Of a stretch of DNA of 33,270 nucleotides, positions 10,527 to 17,732 are shown one piece after another. Numbering within the stretch: the first letter of the stretch is position 1; each line of letters begins with the position of its first letter. Where the stretch lies: NCBI GenBank assembly GCA_016285055.1, contig JAEEPZ010000036.1:1-33270 (forward strand), given 5' to 3'. The notes beneath the pieces were generated by a model. The model ran no database searches. It saw nothing but the letters and a program-made list of their open reading frames with translations, and had not been told where the DNA came from. Origin of the DNA: Prevotella sp. Its GTDB lineage: Bacteria; Bacteroidota; Bacteroidia; Bacteroidales; Bacteroidaceae. A program made the position numbers and the translations under genes.

Positions 10527-11798
10527 ATGAACATGCTGCAAAAAACAATCTTTGCCTTCGGCCTGGCCATGATCACCCTCGTGGCCTGCGCCGACAGCGA
10601 GCAGCCTGCCACCTACCAGAACCCCGTCATCAACCGCAGTCTGCCCGACCCTACCGTCATACGTGCACAGGACGGCTACTTCTACCTCTACGCCACCGAG
10701 GACACGCACAATGTGCCCATCTACCGCTCAGCTGACCTGGTGAAGTGGCGCTACATGGGAACGGCCTTCACCGATGCCACACGACCCATGGACATGGTGC
10801 CCAACGGAGGCATCTGGGCGCCGGAAATCAACTACATCGACGGCAAGTACGTGCTCTACTACTCCAAGTCCACATGGGGAGGCTCATGGGAGGCAGGCAT
10901 CGGAGTGGCATGGTCTGACAGACCCAACGGTGGATTCCACGACGCCCACAAACTCTTCGTCAGCAACGAGATAGGCATCGAGAACTGCATCGACCCCTAC
11001 TTCATGCAGGACGACGACGGGCGCAACTACCTCTTCTTCGGTTCCTTCCACGACATCTACTGCGTGGAGCTCACAGCCGACGGACTCAGCCTTAAGGAGG
11101 GCTTCGAGCCGAAGAAGATAGCTGGCGGACTCATCGAGGCCACCACCATCATGAAGCACGACGGCTACTATTACCTCGTCGGCTCTACGGGCACCTGCTG
11201 CGAGGGCGCCAACAGCACCTACCGGCTGGTGATGACCCGCTCGAAGAACCTGCTCGGTCCCTACGTCGACCGCTACGGGCGCTCCGCCATCGGCGACAAT
11301 TTCTCGCCCCTGCTCAACAAGAGCCCGCAGGTGTATGGTCCCGGCCACTGCTCGCGCTTCGTCACCGACGATGCCGGACAGACGTGGATGATTTACCACG
11401 GCTTCCAGGCCAGCGATGTGGACGGCGGACGCAAGGTCTACCTCGACAAAATTACCTGGGGTACAGGAGGATGGCCACAGGTGCAGGGCATGAGACCGTC
11501 GGTAGAGGCTGAGATACCGCTCTTCGGCGAGAACGCCGGCATCGCTGCACCACAGGCCAAGAGCCAAGAGCAAGCCGTCATCGTGCTGCCCACAGAGTCA
11601 CGCGGCATGTACCGCCTCGAGGGTGCCGACGACACCCCGTTCAGCTGGCAGCTCTATAACGCCTCGGGCCATCTGCTCAGCCAAGGCAAAGCACACCAGA
11701 CGGCCATCGTCGATGCCACCGACAAGGCCAAGGGCCTCCTCTTCGTGCGCATCAGCACCAGCAAGGGGGCATACACTGAGAAGCTTCTGAATCTATAA
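10527..11798 (+). CDS. GH43-family arabinan-degrading enzyme
   Basis: The 423-residue enzyme has the GH43 five-bladed propeller. The three acidic catalytic residues are visible: Asp41 in LPDPTVI (base), Asp near 156 in NCIDPYF (pKa modulator) and Glu near 204 in LIEATTI (acid). GGIWAPEINYIDGKYVLYYS and GPGHCSRF are typical of arabinanase-like members, so arabinan endo-1,5-alpha-L-arabinosidase or an arabinofuranosidase is likely. The signal sequence ends L-V-A-C-A-D, readable either as a lipobox (Cys21) or as a signal peptidase I site after A-C-A. The last ~65 residues (WQLYNASGHLLSQGKA, then GLLFVRISTSKGAYTEKLLNL in part) resemble a type A type IX secretion tail. It is the last gene of the sus cluster. 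Confidence 0.88.
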   Translation: MNMLQKTIFAFGLAMITLVACADSEQPATYQNPVINRSLPDPTVIRAQDGYFYLYATEDTHNVPIYRSADLVKWRYMGTAFTDATRPMDMVPNGGIWAPEINYIDGKYVLYYSKSTWGGSWEAGIGVAWSDRPNGGFHDAHKLFVSNEIGIENCIDPYFMQDDDGRNYLFFGSFHDIYCVELTADGLSLKEGFEPKKIAGGLIEATTIMKHDGYYYLVGSTGTCCEGANSTYRLVMTRSKNLLGPYVDRYGRSAIGDNFSPLLNKSPQVYGPGHCSRFVTDDAGQTWMIYHGFQASDVDGGRKVYLDKITWGTGGWPQVQGMRPSVEAEIPLFGENAGIAAPQAKSQEQAVIVLPTESRGMYRLEGADDTPFSWQLYNASGHLLSQGKAHQTAIVDATDKAKGLLFVRISTSKGAYTEKLLNL

Positions 11799-11834
11799 GT
11801 GGCGGTAGGACAGCACCGCGAACAAGTCTTTCCT

Positions 11835-12042
11835 CGGGACTATTTGCTGCGCTATGCCCGCCGCGTAGCTCAATGCGCAGCCATCCCCTCCCTTCAAGGG
11901 GAGGGGTTAGGGGTGGGGTCTGTAATATCAGTAATATTTTGGCTGCGAAGAAACGGCTGCGAAGAAGCAGCAGCGAAAAAGCGACTGTGAAAAAGATACT
12001 GACCCCACCCCTGCCCCTCCCCTACAAGGGAGGGGAGTGCCT
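11835..12042. mobile_element. Palindromic GC-rich element (MITE-like), intergenic copy 1
   Basis: This lies between the convergent GH43 and dcp genes. The left arm has CGGGACTATTTGCTGC, TAGCTCAATGCGCAGCC, a CCCCTCCC/GGGGAGGGG hairpin and AGGGGTGGGGTCTGTAAT. The right arm is an imperfect inverted copy (GACCCCACCCCTGCCCC, then AAGGGAGGGGAGTG, to about 12042). The core has decayed copies of a GGCTGCGAAGAA unit. The left arm matches the reverse complement of 20924 to about 21020. There is no coding capacity. The remaining bases up to the dcp terminator (12043-12143) show nothing recognisable. Confidence 0.7.
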
Positions 12043-12143
12043 CACGGAGTTCCTTCCGCGAATGACGGCGCAGCACTCCCTATATGGACGGCATCACTGC
12101 GTTGCTCACGCGGAAAGCAGGCGAGAAGTGTACAAAGGCCGAC

Positions 12144-12180
12144 AAAAAATCCCGAATCGCCAGTCATGACGGTCCGGGAT
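12144..12180 (-). terminator. Intrinsic terminator of dcp
   Basis: On the minus strand ATCCCG pairs with CGGGAT, with an inner GTCATGAC palindrome in the loop, followed by a run of T (the AAAAAA at 12144-12149). Confidence 0.75.
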
Positions 12181-12205
12181 CATGGTATGAACAGGAAACA
12201 ACCGT

Positions 12206-14335
12206 TTACAGTCCTCTGGCCTTGAGCAGGCTGGAAGCATCGGGATGCTCCATGCCGGTGAAGTCGGTGAACATCTGCATGAGGTCGCCGGTATTGCCAC
12301 GGCTCAGAATCTTATCACACATATCCTGACCAGTGGCAGGGTCAAGGGCGCCACGCTCAGCAAAGACATCGGCAATGTTCACAGCCAGCACCTCGGTCCA
12401 CAGATAGCTGTAGTAGCCAGCTGCATAGCCGCCGCCCCACACATGGTTGAAATAGCTGGTGTGATAGCGCGGAGGTATCTGCTCGTTCAGCAGGCCCACT
12501 TTCTTGAGCGCTTCGGTCTCGAAGGTTGCAGCCGCCTCGGCACTGGGCACCTCGCTCGAGGGCAGCATGTGCCATGCCATGTCGGCGCAGGTGGCAGCAA
12601 GGTTCTCGCCCAGGGCATAGGCCGTCTGGAAGGTGATGCTCTTCAGCATCCGCTCCTTCAGCTCGGCAGGCATGGTGTCGCCTGTCTCATAGTGGCGGGC
12701 GTAGTGGTCGAACACCTCGGGTATGGAGGCGAAGGACTCGTTGAACTGCGAGGGCATCTCGACGAAGTCGCGTGCCACGGAGGTGCCGCTCAGGCGGTTG
12801 TACTGGCAGTCGGAGAGGATGCCGTGGAGGGCGTGGCCAAACTCATGGAACATCGTGGTGACCTCGTCCCAGGTCAGCAGCGAGGGCTGGCCGTCGGGAG
12901 CCTTGGCGCTGTTGCACACATTGAAGATGATGGGCAGCTGCTGGCGCTGGCGGCTCTGCTTGGCAAAGCCATCCATCCACGCACCGCCACGCTTGGTGGG
13001 ACGGCGGTAGTAGTCGCAGTAGAAGAGGGCCTTCGACTGGCCGTCCTTGTCGAACACCTCGTAGGCCTTCATGTCGGGATGATAGAGGGGAATGTTTTTG
13101 CGCTCCTTGAACGTGAGGCCGTAGACACGGTTGGCGGCATAGAAGACACCGTTGATGAGCACGCTGTCAACATTAAAGAAAGGCTTCACCTCGTCGTCGC
13201 TGATGTTGAGCAGCTCTTTCTTCATCTTGGCCGAGTAATAGAAGCGGTCGTAAGGCTGCAGCTGGAAGCTGGCACCTTCCGTCTTCCGGGCATAGGCCTC
13301 TATGGCTTTCGTCTCGGCATTGGCCTTCGGCACATATTTCTTGATGAGGTCGTTGAGGAAGGCATAGACGTTCTCGGGCGTCTTGGCCATCGTGTTCTCC
13401 AACGAATAGGCGGCATAGCAGGGATAGCCCATAATCTCGGCCTGCTCGGCACGCAGCTTGGCTATCTCGCTGACCAGCGGATAAGTATTGTATTTGTTGG
13501 TGCCGTCAGAGCGGTGGATAGAGGCCTCGTAAACCTGTCGGCGCAGGTCACGGTTGTCAAGACTGGTCAAGAGGGGCTGCTGCGTGGTGTTGACGATGAC
13601 AATGGCGTAGGGCGCCTTGCCACCACGGCTCTCGGCATCTTTCTTGCACTGCTCGATGTCGGCAGGACTCAGCCCTGACAGCTGCTCCTCGCTGTCCACC
13701 CACACGATAGCATCGTTGGTGGCCTCTTGCAGCAGGTCGCCCCACTGCTGCTGCAACTCCGAGATGCGCAGGTTGATGGCTTTCATGCGCTCCATCTTTT
13801 CGTCGGACAGCAGGGCACCGTTGCGCACAAATTCCTTATAAACCTCTTCCAGCAGTTTTTTGTCCTCACCCTGCAAAGAGTCGTACTCGTTGTCGTAGAC
13901 CTGGCGGATGCGCTGGAACAACGGTTTGTTGAACATGATCTCGTTCTGCAGGTCGGTAATCATCGGTATCACCTTCTTCTCCGTCTCACTGATTTCTGGT
14001 GTCTTGTCGGCTTCGGTGAGGGCAAAGAAGACACGGCTCACGCGGTCCAGCGTGCGGTCACACTCCTCGAAAGGCAGGATGGTGTTATGGAACGTGGGAT
14101 CCTCGGCGTTGGCCACTATCTTCTCAATGTTGTCGCGGGTGTCCTGAACGGCAAACTCGAAAGCGGGCAGATAGTCAGAGTTCTTAATCCTGCTGAAGTC
14201 TGGCGCTCCGAAGGGCAGTGTGCTCTGTTGCAACAAGGGGTTGTCGGGTTGTGCTGCCTGCCTCTGGCAGGAGCTTAACGGTGCCATCATGGCAGAAGCG
14301 ATGGCAATGGTCATCATGGCTTTTTTAGTTGTCAT
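12206..14335 (-). CDS. dcp: Peptidyl-dipeptidase Dcp (M3 family metallopeptidase)
   Basis: The 709-residue protein removes dipeptides from the C-termini of oligopeptides. The zinc site HEFGH lies near residue 495 (TMFHEFGHALHG), and the downstream Glu ligand is in the segment MPSQFNESFA. These are hallmarks of the M3 family. The N-terminus is a signal peptide with a lipobox L-S-S-C (Cys23), so it is probably a periplasmic or membrane-anchored lipoprotein; most characterised Dcp enzymes are soluble. The length matches the family (about 680-710). It is the last gene of a three-gene minus-strand unit, 12 bp after the preceding gene. Confidence 0.93.
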   Translation of the reverse strand: MTTKKAMMTIAIASAMMAPLSSCQRQAAQPDNPLLQQSTLPFGAPDFSRIKNSDYLPAFEFAVQDTRDNIEKIVANAEDPTFHNTILPFEECDRTLDRVSRVFFALTEADKTPEISETEKKVIPMITDLQNEIMFNKPLFQRIRQVYDNEYDSLQGEDKKLLEEVYKEFVRNGALLSDEKMERMKAINLRISELQQQWGDLLQEATNDAIVWVDSEEQLSGLSPADIEQCKKDAESRGGKAPYAIVIVNTTQQPLLTSLDNRDLRRQVYEASIHRSDGTNKYNTYPLVSEIAKLRAEQAEIMGYPCYAAYSLENTMAKTPENVYAFLNDLIKKYVPKANAETKAIEAYARKTEGASFQLQPYDRFYYSAKMKKELLNISDDEVKPFFNVDSVLINGVFYAANRVYGLTFKERKNIPLYHPDMKAYEVFDKDGQSKALFYCDYYRRPTKRGGAWMDGFAKQSRQRQQLPIIFNVCNSAKAPDGQPSLLTWDEVTTMFHEFGHALHGILSDCQYNRLSGTSVARDFVEMPSQFNESFASIPEVFDHYARHYETGDTMPAELKERMLKSITFQTAYALGENLAATCADMAWHMLPSSEVPSAEAAATFETEALKKVGLLNEQIPPRYHTSYFNHVWGGGYAAGYYSYLWTEVLAVNIADVFAERGALDPATGQDMCDKILSRGNTGDLMQMFTDFTGMEHPDASSLLKARGL

Positions 14336-14347
14336 AGCTATGGGTAA

Positions 14348-14770
14348 TTAAAGTGAATCTTGTTGAGGCGTTCTCTGCTGAGGGACAGACTGCTCTATCT
14401 CTTCGGGAGACACGGGCACGAAGTCGTCGGGCTCACCGAGGTCGGTGTCAGTCTCTGTCTCCCCGGAAGGCTCGGTGACCATAGTTTCTTCAACGGCCTC
14501 TGCCTCAGCGGGCTCATCGGACACGACGGGCTCATCGGGCACCAGCAGTGGCATATCGTCGACGGCAGGCAAGTCGGGCAGGGAAGCCGACTCCGCTGGC
14601 TGTTCGCTGCCGGCTGTCTTCTCTGTGCTGTTGTCGGTCATCTGCATTTCTTGCTCAGCAGCCTGCAGCTGCTCACGGGCATTGGCTGCGATGTACAATC
14701 CTGTGAGAATGCCCAAGAGGGCGATGATGGAACCCACGATGATGGGTGTTAGCGTTTTTTTATCTGACAT
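14348..14770 (-). CDS. Single-pass membrane protein with acidic Pro/Glu-rich tail (function unknown)
   Basis: I do not recognise a family. The 140 residues have one transmembrane helix near the N-terminus (about 9-29, IIVGSIIALLGILTGLYIAA). After it comes a low-complexity tail rich in Glu, Pro, Asp and Ser (EPVVSDEPAEAEAVEETMV). The start codon lies inside the last codons of the GH25 gene (11-bp overlap), which suggests translational coupling. dcp begins 12 bp after its stop. It could be a cell-envelope tether or regulatory partner of the lysozyme; that is only inference from the overlap. Confidence 0.7.
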   Translation of the reverse strand: MSDKKTLTPIIVGSIIALLGILTGLYIAANAREQLQAAEQEMQMTDNSTEKTAGSEQPAESASLPDLPAVDDMPLLVPDEPVVSDEPAEAEAVEETMVTEPSGETETDTDLGEPDDFVPVSPEEIEQSVPQQRTPQQDSL

Positions 14771-15548
14771 AGTAGAGTTCTCTTAGTGAGTGTTCGCCCA
14801 TGATACGGCTCTTGTCCACCTCGCCCTTCACGCCAGCGAGGCGTCCACGGCAGGTGTACTGCCAGATGATGTAGTCGCGGCCGTCGGCCAGCTGCGGCTG
14901 CTCGTCGCTGTACATGGCAATCATCAGCGGATAGCCTTCCAGGCGTCCTTGCAGATGCTTGTTGTAGAAGTTGCGGTAGGTATAGACAAGGGGTTTCTGG
15001 TGGTAGGCTTCCTCGATGAGCGTCAGCATCTTCGTCAGCGAGTCGCAGAACTGCTCCGTAGGCATACCGGCATCGGTCTCGACGTCGAGCATGGGGATGA
15101 GATCCTGCTCGGCGGGCAGGCACTGTATCTGGAAGTTGCGCAGCTGCTGCTGCGTGGCCACCTTCGGGCGGAAGAAGTGATAGCTGCCCACCTTGAGGTC
15201 ATGGCTATGGGCTAACTCAATGTTGCGGAGATAGAGGGGATCCTGGTTGTCGCTGCCCTCGGTACACTTCAGGTAGACGTAGGCCATGTTCGTGTCGTCG
15301 CCGACGGCATTCCAGAACACCTCGTTCTGATAGTGGCTCACATCGATGCCATGCACATGGGCGCAAGTATCCTCGCAGGTGTGGAAGGGGTCGGCATCGT
15401 GGATGCTGAGCTTTACAGGCTTGGCTACATGTTTTACCGTTTTCACAGCGCGGCGCGTGCGGCGGGCCTTACGACGCCGGGGCGCTGCATCGCAAATAAT
15501 GCCAACGGCAAAACAGAAAAGAAGGAAAAGAAGTACCTTTTTCATCAT
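14760..15548 (-). CDS. GH25-family lysozyme (muramidase)
   Basis: The 262-residue protein should cut the MurNAc-GlcNAc bond of peptidoglycan. The GH25 fold is evident from HGIDVSHYQNEVFWNAV (Asp69), AYVYLKCTEGSDNQDP, GSYHFFRP and PMLDVETDAG, where Asp155 and Glu157 are the catalytic pair. The N-terminus has a signal peptide (KKVLLFLLFCFAVGIICDAA) followed by a strongly basic stretch (PRRRKARRTRRAVKTVKHVA), which could bind wall or envelope polyanions. The ATG is followed directly by a second ATG. This is the first gene of the unit with the acidic membrane protein and Dcp. It may act in cell-wall turnover or against other bacteria. Confidence 0.92.
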   Translation of the reverse strand: MMKKVLLFLLFCFAVGIICDAAPRRRKARRTRRAVKTVKHVAKPVKLSIHDADPFHTCEDTCAHVHGIDVSHYQNEVFWNAVGDDTNMAYVYLKCTEGSDNQDPLYLRNIELAHSHDLKVGSYHFFRPKVATQQQLRNFQIQCLPAEQDLIPMLDVETDAGMPTEQFCDSLTKMLTLIEEAYHQKPLVYTYRNFYNKHLQGRLEGYPLMIAMYSDEQPQLADGRDYIIWQYTCRGRLAGVKGEVDKSRIMGEHSLRELYYVR

Positions 15549-15566
15549 ATTTGTCGATTACGAAAT

Positions 15567-15575
15567 GCAAATTTA
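15567..15575 (-). promoter_or_regulatory. Candidate -7 box for the GH25 unit
   Basis: The minus strand reads TAAATTTGC, a match to TAnnTTTGC, 19-27 bp before the ATG. No good TTTG is at the expected -33 distance. Confidence 0.45.
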
Positions 15576-15628
15576 CAACTTTTTGACAAGAAATGTGCAG
15601 AAATGGCGTGATATTTAGAATTATTTTG

Positions 15629-15637
15629 TAATTTTGC
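15629..15637 (+). promoter_or_regulatory. Candidate -7 box for the C11 peptidase gene
   Basis: TAATTTTGC fits TAnnTTTGC, 21 bp before the ATG at 15659. The -33 element is not clear. The 110-bp region is a divergent promoter region shared with the GH25 unit. Confidence 0.45.
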
Positions 15638-15658
15638 AAGCAAAATAGCGAAAAATAG

Positions 15659-16891
15659 ATGAAACAACTACTGATTCTCATCCTCGGCGGGCTATTGCTG
15701 ACTGCCTGCCACAAGGACAATGATGCGTCAAAGGCGAATCTCAGCGTATTGGTGTATATCGCCGGCGACAACAGCCTGGACCAAAACTACTACGACTATG
15801 AGGACAGACGCACCGACAATTACATCAACGCGGATGTGCGGCAGATGATGGAGGGCAGCCGCAACCTGACAAATCAGCAGAACCTAATACTCTTCATTGA
15901 CCGCAAGGGCTGTCCGCCCTTCTTCCTCAAAGTGGCTGAAGGCGACACTACCCGCCTGTACACCTTTCCTCAGGAGATGAAGTCGAGCGATGCCGCCACG
16001 CTGGGTCAAGCCCTGCAATGGGTGAAGGACAACTATGCAGCCGACAACTACGGTCTGGCTCTGTGGGGACACGCCGACGGATGGACCATCAGTGCAGCAC
16101 GTGCCACCGAGTCACGCAGGGCCTACGGGCAGGACAACACCAACGGTTCCACGTGGATGAACATCCCCGATATGGCAAGCGCCATCGAGGCGGTGTGCGC
16201 CGGCACGAAGTTGCGCTTCATCTTTGCCGACTGCTGCTGCTTTCAGAGCATAGAGTCGGCCTACGAACTGCGCAACTGCACCGACTATCTCATCGCATCG
16301 CCGGCCGAGATACCCGGCGAAGGTGCGCCATACGACACGGTCATCCCCGCCCTCTTCAACAAGGAGTCTTTTTGGACGGCTGCCGTCGATGCCTATTTCG
16401 CGCAGAAGTCGCTGGACTACGAAGAGCCGCTGTCGGTGATAAAGACCGACAAGCTGGAAGACCTGGCGCAGGCCACCAGGGCCGCCCTGACACAGAGCCT
16501 GAAGCCCATCAACAGCGATGGGGAGAACTATCCTGACGTCAACGGGCTCATCTATTATTACGACCATTGCCTCTACGACATGAACGACTTCATGCTGCGC
16601 AACACGTCGGCCGACGTCTATGCCCAGTGGAAGCGAACCTACGATGAAGCGGTGCCCTATAAGAAGATGGCCACCGTGTGGATGACCAACAACCATGTGC
16701 CTTGCCTGAGCAACTACCTCTTCAGAGACTTCGACGTGACGGAAGAGCGCTATGGCGGCGTCAACATGTATGTGGCCCAGAATGCATTAACACTGCCCAA
16801 TCGCTTTCGCGCCTATTCTGAGAAGCAGCGCCAGACCATCAGCCGGATGCAATGGTACAAGGCGGCCGGCCTTGACCAGTTAGCGTGGTAA
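15659..16891 (+). CDS. Clostripain-family (C11) cysteine peptidase, lipoprotein
   Basis: The 410-residue protein has a signal peptide with the lipobox L-T-A-C (Cys17), so it is anchored in an envelope membrane. The C11 fold is shown by the early LSVLVYIAGDNSLD strand, the catalytic His in LALWGHADGW (near residue 137) and the catalytic Cys in FIFADCCCFQSIES (near residue 192). C11 peptidases cut after Arg or Lys and often self-activate. Three Cys in a row at the active site make the exact nucleophile uncertain; by alignment with FADAC-type motifs it is the first or second. It is monocistronic, convergent with the phosphopantetheinyl transferase gene. Confidence 0.88.
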   Translation: MKQLLILILGGLLLTACHKDNDASKANLSVLVYIAGDNSLDQNYYDYEDRRTDNYINADVRQMMEGSRNLTNQQNLILFIDRKGCPPFFLKVAEGDTTRLYTFPQEMKSSDAATLGQALQWVKDNYAADNYGLALWGHADGWTISAARATESRRAYGQDNTNGSTWMNIPDMASAIEAVCAGTKLRFIFADCCCFQSIESAYELRNCTDYLIASPAEIPGEGAPYDTVIPALFNKESFWTAAVDAYFAQKSLDYEEPLSVIKTDKLEDLAQATRAALTQSLKPINSDGENYPDVNGLIYYYDHCLYDMNDFMLRNTSADVYAQWKRTYDEAVPYKKMATVWMTNNHVPCLSNYLFRDFDVTEERYGGVNMYVAQNALTLPNRFRAYSEKQRQTISRMQWYKAAGLDQLAW

Positions 16892-16908
16892 GACAAGGTG
16901 AACGGTTT

Positions 16909-16936
16909 GCCTCAGCGGACGTGTTGTCCGTTAGGC
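16909..16936. terminator. Hairpin between convergent genes (possible weak bidirectional terminator)
   Basis: GCCT...AGCGGAC and GTCCGTT...AGGC can pair around GTGTT. The hairpin overlaps the end of the phosphopantetheinyl transferase gene. There is no T-run, so the call is weak. Confidence 0.3.
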
Positions 16937-17707
16937 ATCAAGGACATAAGTGAGAACATAGTCGTCGGTGAACTCGTAGCAGACACTGACGGCTATTCTT
17001 TTTTTCGCCACCCACATTGTCAGGTAGCCATCGCCGATAGAGAGCGCACGCATGTCGAAAAAGCCAAGGCGGTCTTCTGAAAACAGCTTATAGACAGCCT
17101 CCTTGGCCGACCACAACAGCAGCTTCTCGTCGGTAGTCTCAGCCCTCTCGTCTGGACGGATGAAGCGCGAGGCGATGCGCTCCACACGGTCGGAACGATA
17201 CTCAATGTCCACCCCTACCCTACAATCGTCGGAAAGCAGGAGGGCGGCATATCCGCGCGTGTGACTGACAGAGATGTGAGGGTTGAGAGTTGAGGGTTGA
17301 GAGTTGAGAGTTGAGGGTTGAGAGTTGAGAGTTGAGGGTTGAGAGTTGAGAGATGAGAGTTGAGAGTTGAGAGATGAGGGGTGAGGGTTGAGAGTTGAGA
17401 GTTGAGGGTTGAGAGTTGAGAGTTGAGGGTTGAGAGATGAGGGGTGAGAGTTGAGTGTTGAGAGATGAGAGTTGAGAGATGAGGGTTGAGGGTTGAGAGC
17501 TTCGGGATGAGATTGAAGGAAGGGCTTGCCGCTGGGCTCGTGGCCTATGGTGAAGGAGGTATCGCCCTGCATCATCACTGTCAGCAGCTGCTGCACGGCC
17601 ATGCGCTCGCGCTGGCGGGGTGAGCCTTCCAGCGTTTCGTCTATACGGCACAGACCCAGACGAGTAAACGGTGTCAACTGACGGATGTCACAATGCTCAA
17701 GCGGCAT
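16931..17707 (-). CDS. 4'-phosphopantetheinyl transferase (Sfp type) with a 70-residue repeat insert
   Basis: The enzyme moves phosphopantetheine from CoA to carrier proteins such as ACP. Core motifs are intact: IGHEPSGKPFL (54-64), ISVSHTRGYAAL (145-156), GVDIE (165-169, metal-binding) and LLLWSAKEAVYKLF (196-209). Between KPFL and ISVSHT, where relatives have only a few residues, lie about 72 residues of (S-T-L-N-S-Q-P)-like repeats coded by 31 heptanucleotides. Without them the protein would be about 186 residues, a normal small Sfp-type length. The insert falls in a surface loop before the SVSHT strand, so the enzyme may still fold. The gene follows gldE by 25 bp. Gain or loss of one heptamer would shift the frame. 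Confidence 0.9.
   Translation of the reverse strand: MPLEHCDIRQLTPFTRLGLCRIDETLEGSPRQRERMAVQQLLTVMMQGDTSFTIGHEPSGKPFLQSHPEALNPQPSSLNSHLSTLNSHPSSLNPQLSTLNPQLSTLNPHPSSLNSQLSSLNSQPSTLNSQPSTLNSQPSTLNPHISVSHTRGYAALLLSDDCRVGVDIEYRSDRVERIASRFIRPDERAETTDEKLLLWSAKEAVYKLFSEDRLGFFDMRALSIGDGYLTMWVAKKRIAVSVCYEFTDDYVLTYVLDA
17282..17498 (-). repeat. 31-unit heptanucleotide tract inside the phosphopantetheinyl transferase gene
   Basis: Thirty-one consecutive 7-nt units (217 bp) with the plus-strand consensus GTTGAGA. The main variants are GTTGAGG, GATGAGA and GGTGAGG. The last position alternates A/G and the second T/A/G, so the sense strand reads CAACTCT, CAACCCT, CATCTCT or CACCCCT. Seven is not a multiple of three, so the protein repeats every 21 nt (seven residues). 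No frame contains a stop within the tract. Confidence 0.97.
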
Positions 17708-17732
17708 GACAAATCAAATAATGGATGATGGG

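Noticed and set aside
11799..12205. Small open frames in the palindromic element
   Set aside because: They are translations of the inverted arms (P-L-P-S-R-G-G-V-R-G-G type) without conserved coding features.
12245..13678. Long plus-strand open frame opposite dcp (477 codons)
   Set aside because: It is the antisense shadow of the M3 peptidase. It is rich in Val, Leu, His and Gly as expected for the complement of GC-rich codons, and has no recognisable motif.
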